Positions 42,401 through 51,528 of a stretch of DNA of 64,000 bases are shown here, piece after piece. A model generated the notes under the pieces. It searched no databases. It saw only the letters and a list, made by a program, of their open reading frames with translations, and was not told where the DNA came from. The translations under genes and the position numbers were made by a program. How positions within the stretch are numbered: position 1 is the stretch's first letter; each line of letters opens with the position of its first letter. The DNA is from Bacteroidota bacterium (GTDB lineage: Bacteria > Bacteroidota > Bacteroidia > Palsa-965), in the NCBI GenBank assembly GCA_016194975.1, contig JACQAM010000026.1, positions 1 to 64,000 on the forward strand, read 5' to 3'.

Positions 42401-43063
42401 ATGATCAGAAAATCAACGCTCGATTTCCTCGGAAAATTATCAAAGAACAATAACCGCGACTGGTTTGAAAAAAACAAATCGCTTTATCTCGCGGCAAAAG
42501 ATGACGTGGAAAAAAATATCGATAGGATCATCGAAGGCATCCGTAAAGCAGACCGGCGCATCGATGCCGATCTTATTGCGAAAAAATGCATGTTCAGGAT
42601 CTACCGCGATGTTCGTTTCTCGAAAGACAAACGTCCGTATAAAAATAATTTGGGCGCAATAATAAATCCCGGTGGAAAAAAAATGTCGGCGCCGGGATAT
42701 TATGTTCACATAGAACCGGGCAAAGCGTTCATTGCCGGCGGACTCTGGATGCCGGAGTCGCCGGAACTTTCAAAGATCAGGCAGGAGATCGATTACAACC
42801 AGGATGAATTCAGGAAAATTGTTTCTTCAAAAAAATTCAAAAGCACATTTGGAAAACTGGATGAAGAAGACAAACTTTCTACCACGCCAAAAGGATATGC
42901 AAAAGATCATCCGGCAATAGAATTCTTAAAACTGAAAAGTTTTGTTGTTGTCGGGGAATTAAAATCAAAAGAAGTGACGGGAAAAGATTTTGTGAAGAAG
43001 GCAGTTTCTATAATGAAAGAGATGATCCCGTTGAATAATTTTCTGCAAAGAGCGATCGATTAG
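42401..43063 (+). CDS. DUF2461 family protein
   Basis: 220-aa soluble protein. It has the DUF2461 pattern: TLDFLGKLSKNNNRDWFEKNK at the N terminus, FRIYRDVRFSKDKRPYKNN near residue 66, and GYYVHIEPGKAFIAGGLW near residue 100. Function of the family is not established. It lies 5 nt after the AI-2E transporter gene and is probably co-transcribed. Confidence 0.88.
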   Translation: MIRKSTLDFLGKLSKNNNRDWFEKNKSLYLAAKDDVEKNIDRIIEGIRKADRRIDADLIAKKCMFRIYRDVRFSKDKRPYKNNLGAIINPGGKKMSAPGYYVHIEPGKAFIAGGLWMPESPELSKIRQEIDYNQDEFRKIVSSKKFKSTFGKLDEEDKLSTTPKGYAKDHPAIEFLKLKSFVVVGELKSKEVTGKDFVKKAVSIMKEMIPLNNFLQRAID

Positions 43064-43065
43064 TT

Positions 43066-43087
43066 TTGAGTAAGGGGTTTTACTCAA
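43066..43087. terminator. Hairpin between DUF2461 gene and gldN paralogue
   Basis: TTGAGTA (43066-43072) pairs with TACTCAA (43081-43087) between convergent genes. T-rich sequence is limited, so function is tentative. Confidence 0.4.
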
Positions 43088-43089
43088 TA

Positions 43090-44016
43090 CTAATAGTGCC
43101 ATAGATCGCTTTCAAAATCCAGCATATCTTCTTTTATTTTATCAGCTTCGAGTAATGCATCAATGCCCGTTTCATACGAACTTATGGGCCGGTCATACAC
43201 ATTGGATTCTTTGTGAATGTAGCTTGCGAAAATTCTTTTCTCAAACATATCATCGTAAGTAATTCTCCCGGAATAATTCTGTCCGAGATAAACTCCCTGT
43301 CGTGCGAGCAGCGGTCGTATCTGCGGAAAATACAACCAGAATAGCGGGCGATAGCCAAGCACTGCGCCGGTGGCCGGATCTTTTTTAGTGCAGAGCGGGC
43401 AAATTCCAATAATGCGTACTTCCATCACGGAACGTTCTTTATCGAAGAACCAATCTTCTTTCATCCACCAGGCCAGCACATCGCTGCTTTGAATTTCATT
43501 TACGATCGTGTCATTTTTATAAGTTCCGGGATTGAACGGATCTTCTACCTGCACAATTTCTTTCGAGTACAATAGTTCTGCAACCTGTTCCGTATTCATC
43601 TTCACTTTGAATTCATCATCGAACGCGGGATTATCGAATGCTGTAATGTAACCGTGCATGACACCGCATTTCACAAGATCGAACAAACTCATAAGTCCAT
43701 CATGCGGTTCTTCCGGATAATAATACGGTTGATTGAGTTTTTCGCGAAGGTCAAGCGTTCGCCATATACGTTTCGACCACATCACATCTGCTTCACGCAC
43801 GTAAGGATAAGGAATAGGCCTTCTGCCGATGTTATTCGGATTCATTGTATTTCCAGAAGTATCGGGAACAGAACATGGAACGGCAGGTTGTGCTTTGATC
43901 CGTGATGCGAAGAAAATCAGCAACAGAAAAATAATGAGTCTTACGCCGAACCTGAGTTCTTCAAGAAAATTTTTAATGGAGAAGAAAATTATTTTTTTTC
44001 TTTGGGGACGAAACAT
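43090..44016 (-). CDS. gldN: GldN paralogue, third copy (gliding/type IX secretion)
   Basis: 308-aa periplasmic component of the T9SS outer ring. Signal sequence near residues 20-42. The family block READVMWSKRIWRTLDLREK lies near residue 74, followed by FDNPAFDDEFKVKM, SDVLAWWMKEDWFFDKERSVMEVRI and SNVYDRPI, ending in DLWHY. The start at 44016 is fixed by GGAGG (44022-44026) 5 nt upstream, unusual for Bacteroidota. It has a longer N terminus than its two neighbours and a CPLCTKK insert-like variant with two Cys. Separated from the middle copy by a strong terminator. Confidence 0.88.
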   Translation of the reverse strand: MFRPQRKKIIFFSIKNFLEELRFGVRLIIFLLLIFFASRIKAQPAVPCSVPDTSGNTMNPNNIGRRPIPYPYVREADVMWSKRIWRTLDLREKLNQPYYYPEEPHDGLMSLFDLVKCGVMHGYITAFDNPAFDDEFKVKMNTEQVAELLYSKEIVQVEDPFNPGTYKNDTIVNEIQSSDVLAWWMKEDWFFDKERSVMEVRIIGICPLCTKKDPATGAVLGYRPLFWLYFPQIRPLLARQGVYLGQNYSGRITYDDMFEKRIFASYIHKESNVYDRPISSYETGIDALLEADKIKEDMLDFESDLWHY

Positions 44017-44120
44017 GATGGCCTCCTTTTGCGAATGCGTTTGAATTCACTGGCGGAGTAAAATGTTTCATGGGAGAATGGTCTGATAATAAAACGCAGA
44101 AATGCCGGTGGTAGTACGTA

Positions 44121-44159
44121 AAAAAAATCTCCGGCAGAAATTTTGCAGGAGATTTTTTT
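44121..44159 (-). terminator. Terminator after the middle gldN copy
   Basis: AAAAAAATCTCC (44121-44132) pairs with GGAGATTTTTTT (44148-44159); GC pairs near the loop extend it. It separates the last gldN copy from the rest. Confidence 0.75.
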
Positions 44160-44190
44160 TGACAAATAAAATTTATGGCGAAGGATAATT

Positions 44191-45105
44191 TTACAAGTGC
44201 CACATGTCGTGTTCCATTTTGAAGATATCATCTTTCACGCGGTCTGATTCGAGCATCACATCTATTCCCTCTGCATAAGCGACGATGGGCCGGTCATACA
44301 CATTCGATTCTTTGCGAATGCTGCTCGAGAACATTCTTTTCATGAAGAGATCATCGAGCGTCATCCGGTTCGCATCATTTTTTGTATTGTACACTTCTGT
44401 TTTTGCGAACAGCGGCCTGCATTCCGGAAAATACAACCAGAAGAGCGGAGTGAATCCGAGAACATCTCCAGTTGACGGATCTGTTTTCTCTTTCATGGGG
44501 CAAATTCCGATGATGCGCACATCCATTACAGAGCGTTGTTTATCGTAATACCAGTCTTCTTTCATCCAGTATGCTTTCACATTATAGGAGTTGAGATCTG
44601 TTCTTGTAGGGCATGGAATGAATGTTCCCGGATTATTCGGATCCTCGCATGTGGTAGTTGAATCCCATTGCACGAATGTTCCTTCTACCTGGCTTTTGGT
44701 CATTCTCACTTTGAATTCATCGTCCATTGCAGGATTATCATACGCGTGAATGGTTCCATCGAGCAATCCTTTTTTTATCACATCGAACAAGCTCATGCGA
44801 TCGTTGAGCGGCATTTCCGGGTAATAAAGCGGAAGATTGAATTTCTCACGCAGATCGAGTGTTCTCCACACGCGTTTCGACCACATCATATCGGCTTCGC
44901 GCTCGGGCGCATAGGGAACGGCATTGCGATTACGCGCATTTTCCTTGATATAAAAAGTTTCTCCGAATGCTGCAGGATTCAATACACCACCAGCAGAAGT
45001 TCCTCCTGGTTGTGCTGATGAAATTTCCGGCAAGACGAAGGTCATGATCGCGATCACAGAAAAAATTATTGTGACCATTGTTTTTTTTGATTTCTGGTTT
45101 TTCAT
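44191..45105 (-). CDS. gldN: GldN paralogue, second copy (gliding/type IX secretion)
   Basis: 304-aa protein with signal peptide (to about residue 31) and the family blocks EREADMMWSKRVWRTLDLREK, YDNPAMDDEFKVRM, VKAYWMKEDWYYDKQRSVMDVRI and SNVYDRPIVAYAEGID, ending in DMWHL. AAAGGAGA lies 6 nt before the ATG. It carries an extra CEDPNNPGTFIPCP segment with two Cys. In Flavobacterium johnsoniae gldN and gldO are partly redundant neighbours; this organism has three copies. Confidence 0.88.
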   Translation of the reverse strand: MKNQKSKKTMVTIIFSVIAIMTFVLPEISSAQPGGTSAGGVLNPAAFGETFYIKENARNRNAVPYAPEREADMMWSKRVWRTLDLREKFNLPLYYPEMPLNDRMSLFDVIKKGLLDGTIHAYDNPAMDDEFKVRMTKSQVEGTFVQWDSTTTCEDPNNPGTFIPCPTRTDLNSYNVKAYWMKEDWYYDKQRSVMDVRIIGICPMKEKTDPSTGDVLGFTPLFWLYFPECRPLFAKTEVYNTKNDANRMTLDDLFMKRMFSSSIRKESNVYDRPIVAYAEGIDVMLESDRVKDDIFKMEHDMWHL

Positions 45106-45172
45106 TTTTCTCTCCTTTCCTTTTTTATTTTGTAAGCATAAGATGCGCGTCGATGGAAAGTCACATTAAAGC

Positions 45173-45208
45173 AAAAAAAAATCCTTCCGGGTAAGGAAGG
45201 ATCTTTTT
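45173..45208 (-). terminator. Terminator after the first gldN copy
   Basis: ATCCTTCC (45181-45188) pairs with GGAAGGAT (45195-45202), bordered by an A run that becomes eight T on the - strand. Confidence 0.75.
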
Positions 45209-45221
45209 GAGGAAAAATTTT

Positions 45222-46082
45222 TCAGAAATGCCAGAGGTCATGTTCCATAATGAAAATATCGTTCTTGATACGATCAGATTCCATCAGGGCATCAATACCG
45301 GTGTAATAGGTGCTGATGCTACGATCATACACGTTTGATTCTTTATGGATATAACTTTCAAACATTCGTTTCCAGAACACATCATCAAGTGAGCGGCGTT
45401 CCGCATCATTCTTTGTATTATAAACTTCTGCCATCGCAAAAACGGGGCGGCATTGCGGGAAATAAACCCAGAACTTAGGAGTATAACCAATGATCTCGCC
45501 GGAAGTAGGATCTGCTTTTTCTGCCATAGGGCAGAGTCCGAGAATGCGAACATCCATTACGGAGCGTTGCTTATCGAAGAACCAGTCTTCCTTCATCCAA
45601 TAAGCTTTAATATCATTTGAATTCAACTCATTTTTAAGAGGAGCGAGGATAAAAGTTCCCGGATTATTCGGGTCTTCTACCTGGTTTGTTGAATCCCATT
45701 GAATGAACGTTGCTTCTACCTGTGCTTTGGTCATCTTTACTTTGAATTCGTCATCCAGAGCAGGATTATCGAAAGCATTGATCTGACCGGCGAGTAGGGC
45801 GTCCTTTAGAACGTCAAACAAGCTACGTCGATCATTGATCCTTGTTTCAGGATAGTACAGCGGGTGATTGAACTTCTCGCGAAGATCAAGCGTGCGCCAT
45901 ACGCGTTTAGACCACATCACGTCTGCTTCACGCAGGTATGTGTATGGAATTGGTTTGCGGGTGCGCGTGTTTTCCCTGAGGTAAACCTGATCAGGAAAAG
46001 TTGGATCGAGTACCTGTGCACGAACATCGTCGAATGCCAGGAGAACAACAACTGCAACCAGAAGAAACTTGATCGTTTTCAT
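45222..46082 (-). CDS. gldN: GldN, first copy (gliding/type IX secretion)
   Basis: 286-aa protein directly after gldM, the position of the canonical gldN. Signal peptide ends near residue 22 (VRAQ). Family blocks LREADVMWSKRVWRTLDLREK, FDNPALDDEFKVKM, IKAYWMKEDWFFDKQRSVMDVRI and the DLWHF end are all present. Start supported by AAAGGAGG about 8 nt upstream. GldN works with GldK in the periplasmic ring below the outer membrane. Confidence 0.92.
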   Translation of the reverse strand: MKTIKFLLVAVVVLLAFDDVRAQVLDPTFPDQVYLRENTRTRKPIPYTYLREADVMWSKRVWRTLDLREKFNHPLYYPETRINDRRSLFDVLKDALLAGQINAFDNPALDDEFKVKMTKAQVEATFIQWDSTNQVEDPNNPGTFILAPLKNELNSNDIKAYWMKEDWFFDKQRSVMDVRILGLCPMAEKADPTSGEIIGYTPKFWVYFPQCRPVFAMAEVYNTKNDAERRSLDDVFWKRMFESYIHKESNVYDRSISTYYTGIDALMESDRIKNDIFIMEHDLWHF

Positions 46083-46108
46083 GGTACTTCCCTCCTTTGG
46101 GTTTTAGT

Positions 46109-47731
46109 TTACTTCACTTTGATATTTACGCCGGGGATCTTTCTCATCGTTCCATCCGGGCCTTGTACTGTGATCTGTTCAAAGAAAACTTTGTTACCGG
46201 GTCTGATGCCGGCAAGAAGTGATTTCATGTCCTGATTAATTGCGGGGCCAACACTTTTCTTCTCAACGTAAACACCGTTAACGTTAACAGAAAGAACAAA
46301 TGAAATGACTTTGAAAGAAAGGTCAAAATCGAATCCTTCCATCTTTGCGAATACACCAGACTGATTGTTTAATTCAGCTTTGGTCATTTGTCCATCTCCT
46401 TTAATACTTCCCACATAAGCCACCGGATCAGGAACACGTTTTATACGGAATTCAAATGTTCCCATTGATTTATTTACTCCATTCAGTGTAGCGCCAACAG
46501 TCAGTGTTGCTTTTGTTCCGCCAGACACCGTTACAATATAGGAGCCAGCTTTCCCATTCGGACGCATAGAACCTCCGCTCAAAGAGGGCTTCAAATCACC
46601 CGGAGCAACTCCAGCTGCAGAGATCGTTATAGGATTATCAACGCCGATATAGAACACATTCATCTTTTCCAGGAATACAGCTGCAGAAGGAGTAGCAACA
46701 ATATACTCTGATTTAAACGGATAAGTATCCCAGGTATTGTCTGGCTTTTTCACTCGGATCAATCCCGACCATTTCTGAAGTCCAACTGCAGTTGCAGGAA
46801 CCTCATATGTGCCAATACCGCGTGCAACTTTTACAGTAGTAGAATCGACAGCACCGATTGGTTTCTTTGTAACTGAATCATAATTGCATAACCAGATGCT
46901 TGGATCCTGAGTAGTACTGAACGCAGCCACAAAAACGTTAGCCATATACTTATCTCCGGAAAGAACATAGCTTGTTGGTGCAACAACTTTAGCTGCGAGT
47001 GTATCGAATTTGAAATCATTCGCAGAAATAGATTTGTAAAGTTCGTTTACAACATCGCCCTCTGCATTTTTCACATCATTCTGAATGCGCGTAAGCTGCG
47101 CAACAGATGCAACAATTACAATGTGATAAAAATTATACCATTCCCATGATATCATTTTTTCCATCTCTTTGGAATATTGTTCCTTCGGAATGAGCGGATC
47201 AAGACTGCCTTTGAGTTTTTCCTGTGACTCTTTTGGGAGAAGAGCCATCAGATGATCGTGATATTTAATCAGGCTGTCTTTAAGATCTTTTGCTTTACCG
47301 GTAACATTCGAAGGATCCTCCCCAATCATGAAGTGAGTTGGAGTATCGTAATCATCCGGCTTATCCAGTAAGACAAGATGGAGGGTATCCCCGATCTTCG
47401 GAGTGATGTCACCTCCGGCAGAATGAGAAATCATTTCTCCGCGAAGGTCATCGATGTATTTACAGAGTGATGTTGAATAAGCTTTTACCGCCATTGCTTT
47501 AGCATAAAGCGGGCCTGCTTTTTTTTCATCGTTCAGTTTCGCGATTTCAAAAGCACCATAAGTCACGGCATTTTTACTATCGAAATTCGCATTTGTCTTT
47601 TTGAGACCGCTATCGATTGTAATAAATGCAAGAATGATCTCTTTCGAGATGTTGAGTGCGAGAAGAGCCGTCAGTACGAGGTACATCATACCGATCATCT
47701 TCTGTCGGGGAGAGAGTTTACCACTAGCCAT
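46109..47731 (-). CDS. gldM: GldM, type IX secretion motor shaft
   Basis: 540-aa inner-membrane protein with one N-terminal TM helix (MIGMMYLVLTALLALNISKEI, about residues 13-33) and a long periplasmic region of beta domains. GldM with GldL forms the proton-driven motor that powers T9SS and gliding. It lies 34 nt after gldL and 26 nt before the first gldN. AGAGG occurs upstream, a weaker ribosome site than those of the gldN copies. Confidence 0.95.
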   Translation of the reverse strand: MASGKLSPRQKMIGMMYLVLTALLALNISKEIILAFITIDSGLKKTNANFDSKNAVTYGAFEIAKLNDEKKAGPLYAKAMAVKAYSTSLCKYIDDLRGEMISHSAGGDITPKIGDTLHLVLLDKPDDYDTPTHFMIGEDPSNVTGKAKDLKDSLIKYHDHLMALLPKESQEKLKGSLDPLIPKEQYSKEMEKMISWEWYNFYHIVIVASVAQLTRIQNDVKNAEGDVVNELYKSISANDFKFDTLAAKVVAPTSYVLSGDKYMANVFVAAFSTTQDPSIWLCNYDSVTKKPIGAVDSTTVKVARGIGTYEVPATAVGLQKWSGLIRVKKPDNTWDTYPFKSEYIVATPSAAVFLEKMNVFYIGVDNPITISAAGVAPGDLKPSLSGGSMRPNGKAGSYIVTVSGGTKATLTVGATLNGVNKSMGTFEFRIKRVPDPVAYVGSIKGDGQMTKAELNNQSGVFAKMEGFDFDLSFKVISFVLSVNVNGVYVEKKSVGPAINQDMKSLLAGIRPGNKVFFEQITVQGPDGTMRKIPGVNIKVK

Positions 47732-47765
47732 TTTTCTTAACCTCTTTTAAATTGTTTAACACTGA

Positions 47766-48632
47766 TTATTTACGGACATTCATTGCAGTGAGCATGTTGC
47801 CATACACTGTATTGAGCGCCTCGAGGTTGCTGGCGAGTGAATTAATTTCAGTACGATATCGACGTGTATCATCCATAGAATCGTTGAGATTCGTAAGAAT
47901 GGTTTGTATTCCTTCGTATAGGGTATTGGTAGCTTTGAGATGTTCGTTCGATCCTTGAAGCTGCAATTCATAAGCAGCATTTAAAGCCGACAGATTCTTG
48001 GAAATTTTTCCAAGCTGACCCTGGTAATTACTTGATTCTTCATTAGCAGCCGCAAATGATTCGAGTGTACGCGAAGCACGAGAATACGCACCAGCAAGTT
48101 GATCTACTGAAGAACTTACACTTTCCCCGGCACGTTCATAAGCAAGCGAAAGACGATCTACATTATTGGTCGCTTTCGAAATATTATCCGAGAATTCTTT
48201 AGAAGCAACACTTGCATCTGCAATGTCTCCGATCTTGGTTACGCTCTCACTCAGTCCACGCATTCCGGCTCCCAGGCTTTCTAACAACTCAGGCCCAATC
48301 TTAGCTTCCTCAAGCATTTTATCTAACTGTTGGGTGAGAGACGTATCATCACCTTTCTCATCCAGTTCTTTTGCTTTTTCCTCCTCAGTCATACCTGCAA
48401 GCTCAGGGTAAACCAATGTCCAGTCCAAATCTTCATGAATCGGTTCGAACGCCGAGAAAGCGAAAATAACCGCTTCTGTTCCCAAGCCTATGATCAACAT
48501 TGTACCAGCACCGGGCCAGTGCTGAATTTTGAAAAGCGCCCCTACGATTACGACCGACGCACCGAAGCCGTACAGTTTTGCCATGAAATTTTTCCACTTC
48601 TTGCTGGCGAAAAGACTATTTTTACCGCTCAT
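47766..48632 (-). CDS. gldL: GldL, type IX secretion motor stator
   Basis: 288-aa protein with two N-terminal TM helices (about residues 18-36 and 45-65; FGASVVIVGALFKIQHWPGA between them) and a long coiled-coil cytoplasmic part. The TM region holds the conserved Lys and Glu positions expected of the proton channel (FKIQHW, GTEAVIF). No Shine-Dalgarno is seen. Lies between gldK and gldM. Confidence 0.94.
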   Translation of the reverse strand: MSGKNSLFASKKWKNFMAKLYGFGASVVIVGALFKIQHWPGAGTMLIIGLGTEAVIFAFSAFEPIHEDLDWTLVYPELAGMTEEEKAKELDEKGDDTSLTQQLDKMLEEAKIGPELLESLGAGMRGLSESVTKIGDIADASVASKEFSDNISKATNNVDRLSLAYERAGESVSSSVDQLAGAYSRASRTLESFAAANEESSNYQGQLGKISKNLSALNAAYELQLQGSNEHLKATNTLYEGIQTILTNLNDSMDDTRRYRTEINSLASNLEALNTVYGNMLTAMNVRK

Positions 48633-48704
48633 TGTTATTACTTGTTTGTGTTGGTTAGGACTGTGTTTATTGTTTGGTGTGAATTTACGGGAGAAAAGTC
48701 AGAA

Positions 48705-50156
48705 TTATAGATCATCATCCTTAGAACGACCGAGGAAGGTCATTACGCAACGGAATCCTACGTAACATTTTGCCGTGTCCTGGTATTCATAGGAACGTGA
48801 ACTGGTTTGCAAATAGAAACCAACATCTTTCCAAGAACCACCACGAATCACTTTCCGGCAAAGAACTGTGCTGGAAGGCGATTCATCCTGAACAGTTGTT
48901 TCATATTGGTAATCCGGGTTGAGGTCATGCATGAAGTCATATGCAGACTCGTCGAAAGCACAGGAGGTCCACTCTGCAGCATTTCCAGCCATACAATAGA
49001 ATCCCCAATCATTCGGGTTATATGAGAATATTTTTACAGTATGGAAACCGCCGTCATCTATATAGGAGCCACGCATTGGTTTAAAGTTTCCAAGGAAACA
49101 TCCACGCGCATTACGAATATAAGGTCCTCCCCAAGGGTATGGGTTTAACTGCAATCCGCCACGAGCCCCGTACTCCCACTCTGATTCCGTAGGAAGACGA
49201 AAATCCTGTACAGCAACTTCTCCACTGCCTTCAAGGAAAGTATTCAATAATTGCGTACGCCAAATACAAAACGCACGCGCCTGTTTCCAGGTTACTCCTA
49301 CAACTGGATAATCATCATAACATGGATGCCAGAAATACATATTCGTCATTGGTTCATTGAAAGCATACGAGAAATCATGTACCCAAGCAAGAGTATCAGG
49401 ATAAACATTGATCACATCTTTTACAATGAAAACACTTCTGTCAACGCCATTCTTCGTGACGCGGCGCGATTGAACGTTGTAGTTTCCCTGCTCGCGTGTG
49501 GGCATTGTCCTTCCGGCTTCAGAAGGGTTAGGGGTCGTTTTGGGTATATAACGATTTGTTTTCTGAGCTGCAGTACGAAGGTCAATCCTATAATATTCAT
49601 AAATAAGTTTACGAGAATCGATTTCCTTGCGGTGCCAGAAACGCTCTTCAGCAGGAAGATACATGTCGTTAAGTGCAGCTTTGTAATCAGGATCTGTTGC
49701 ATCCCAGCGAACTTTTTCAAGCCAGTTCAAAGGCTGATAAGGATCCTGAGGCATATCGTCATCTACATAACGAGGTCCATTATCCTCATATCCTGTCCAC
49801 TCTTCTTCAGGAATCAGGTAATCATCCTCAAAACCATTCGTTGCAAGCAAACGACGAGCTAAGGAGTCCCGAACATAATACACGAACTGACGATACTCGT
49901 TATTCGAGATCTCTGTCTGGTCCATGTAAAATGCCTGAATAGAAACAGTTTTCGACTTTGTAGTATGTGCATAAGGAATATCCTCATCGCTAGGACCCAT
50001 ATTGTAACTGCCCATCGGGCAATACAACATTCCATAAGGATCGAATGGATACCAAGCCGGACGGTTTTGTACGCCCATAAGCTGACCATTATCCTGTTCA
50101 CAGGAATTAAACAGTAGCATCACGGCGATCACGCCCACGAACAATAATCGTTTCAT
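48705..50156 (-). CDS. gldK: GldK, type IX secretion outer-ring lipoprotein
   Basis: 483-aa lipoprotein with signal and lipobox (LLFNSC, Cys at about residue 19) and a C-terminal formylglycine-generating-enzyme-like domain (PVVGVTWKQARAFCIWR, FRLPTESEWEYGARGG, VIRGGSW, GFRCV). GldK and GldN make the periplasmic ring; the fold is not catalytic in this role. GGAGG lies 5 nt before the ATG. Separated from the upstream sprF copy by a terminator. Confidence 0.94.
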   Translation of the reverse strand: MKRLLFVGVIAVMLLFNSCEQDNGQLMGVQNRPAWYPFDPYGMLYCPMGSYNMGPSDEDIPYAHTTKSKTVSIQAFYMDQTEISNNEYRQFVYYVRDSLARRLLATNGFEDDYLIPEEEWTGYEDNGPRYVDDDMPQDPYQPLNWLEKVRWDATDPDYKAALNDMYLPAEERFWHRKEIDSRKLIYEYYRIDLRTAAQKTNRYIPKTTPNPSEAGRTMPTREQGNYNVQSRRVTKNGVDRSVFIVKDVINVYPDTLAWVHDFSYAFNEPMTNMYFWHPCYDDYPVVGVTWKQARAFCIWRTQLLNTFLEGSGEVAVQDFRLPTESEWEYGARGGLQLNPYPWGGPYIRNARGCFLGNFKPMRGSYIDDGGFHTVKIFSYNPNDWGFYCMAGNAAEWTSCAFDESAYDFMHDLNPDYQYETTVQDESPSSTVLCRKVIRGGSWKDVGFYLQTSSRSYEYQDTAKCYVGFRCVMTFLGRSKDDDL

Positions 50157-50250
50157 TTTAGCCTCCTTTAGTTTCCCTTTAGTGGTGTACTCTGGTGTTT
50201 TAGTTTTAATAAAACGCTGGCAATGTTTCCGGTATTGCCCCTATTGCTGA

Positions 50251-50283
50251 AAAATCACCATACTGAGAGAGTATGATGATTTT
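50251..50283 (-). terminator. Terminator between sprF copy and gldK
   Basis: AAAATCACCATACT (50251-50264) pairs with AGTATGATGATTTT (50270-50283) at 13 of 14 positions, with five T following on the - strand. gldK therefore probably has its own promoter within 50157-50250, though none matching the consensus was found. Confidence 0.65.
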
Positions 50284-50351
50284 GGCGACAACAGAATCGT
50301 TTTTACGCCAATCTAGGTTTCAAGGTTACGATTTACGTACCCTTAACTCAA

Positions 50352-51359
50352 TCAATCGAAAATCCGAACATCTCCATGTCCCTGCCGATGCACAGGCATA
50401 GTGATTGGAACACAGTAGTTTATAAATAGTTCGAATGTGCCGTTATTGTAATTTTTTAGATTTGAAGTCGTATAATCGTAGGCGAAACCAATTTTCATAC
50501 CCCCATCAGGCATCCCGTTTGGGGTTGACTTGGAAGTAGGCATTTGAAAACCGATCATCGGACAAATAGCATCCTGGAAGCGATAAGAAGCACCAGCCCA
50601 GAAACGCTGATTGTACATGGCGATAACATTCAAATCGAATGAAGTTATTGTTGCATCAGATTTCACAAGAAATGACGGACGAATTGACCAGTCACCCAAA
50701 TCCCAATTGTAACCACCGGTGATAAAATAGTGGCGCGCCATCTGGAACAACAATGTGTGAGTAATAGTTGGAGGTGTGTTGGCAGGCACAGAAATAGTTG
50801 ACGAGCCATCATCAATTTTACCAGCCGGCAAGTGCGTGGAAGAAATTCCGAACCAGATGTTCTGGCGCGCATACCACAATCCGAATCCAGCATCAAAAAC
50901 AGTCTTTTTGATAGCAGGTGGAATCGATTGATCGGTCATCCAGTTGGTGGTTGCAACCCACTGCTGCGAACCGGTTGGCCCGAGTCTTTTGCTGAAAGCG
51001 CCAAGCTCTACCCCGATTCCGAGAACGCCGCCACCTAAAGATTGATGAAAAGAATAGTCGAGACGATAACCCATGTTATTCTCAAATCCGAGTTTGTCGT
51101 ACATCACATTGATTCCTGCGCCACCATGAATTTGCGGAAGAAAAACATCGGCAGAAAAAACTCCGCTGTTCGGAGCTCCGTCAAATCCATTCCACTGATT
51201 ACGGTAAATAGCTGTTGCGCACAATGCCTGCCTCATTCCCGCATAACCGGGATTCATGAAAAGTTTGTTGTACATGAATTGAGAAAACTGCGGATCCTGC
51301 TGTGCAAATGCCGCCCCGGATGTCAACGCAAACGCAATAATAGTAAGGGTTTTCTTCAT
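50352..51359 (-). CDS. PorP/SprF family outer-membrane protein, copy 1
   Basis: 335-aa protein with signal peptide (MKKTLTIIAFALTSGAAFAQ) followed by the family start QQDPQFSQFMYNKLFMNPGYAGMR and beta-barrel strands to the end. Such proteins are outer-membrane partners of T9SS that anchor secreted gliding adhesins. Start at 51359; an in-frame extension to 51428 would cross the promoter. Tandem with copy 2 (51529-52512). Confidence 0.9.
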   Translation of the reverse strand: MKKTLTIIAFALTSGAAFAQQDPQFSQFMYNKLFMNPGYAGMRQALCATAIYRNQWNGFDGAPNSGVFSADVFLPQIHGGAGINVMYDKLGFENNMGYRLDYSFHQSLGGGVLGIGVELGAFSKRLGPTGSQQWVATTNWMTDQSIPPAIKKTVFDAGFGLWYARQNIWFGISSTHLPAGKIDDGSSTISVPANTPPTITHTLLFQMARHYFITGGYNWDLGDWSIRPSFLVKSDATITSFDLNVIAMYNQRFWAGASYRFQDAICPMIGFQMPTSKSTPNGMPDGGMKIGFAYDYTTSNLKNYNNGTFELFINYCVPITMPVHRQGHGDVRIFD

Positions 51360-51388
51360 TTTTTCAGATGTTTTGCCATTGATTTTAA

Positions 51389-51442
51389 GTGTACTTTCAG
51401 TACACAGGTCGCTAAGATAGGTATTCATTTTTGATTAACAAA
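51389..51442 (-). promoter_or_regulatory. sprF copy 1 promoter with inverted repeat at the start site
   Basis: On the - strand TTTG (51442-51439), a 19-nt spacer and TATCTTAG (51419-51412, one mismatch) form a Bacteroidota promoter. A perfect inverted repeat GTGTACT-3-AGTACAC (51389-51405) begins 6 nt downstream, where transcription should start. It could be an operator or a 5'-end stem-loop of the mRNA. Confidence 0.5.
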
Positions 51443-51528
51443 TCTTTTTTAACCTCAAATTGTTCAAAATCTTTTTTCAAAACCAAGTATTCCGGCAACG
51501 CTCGAAAGAATTTTAACAACCTCAGCTG

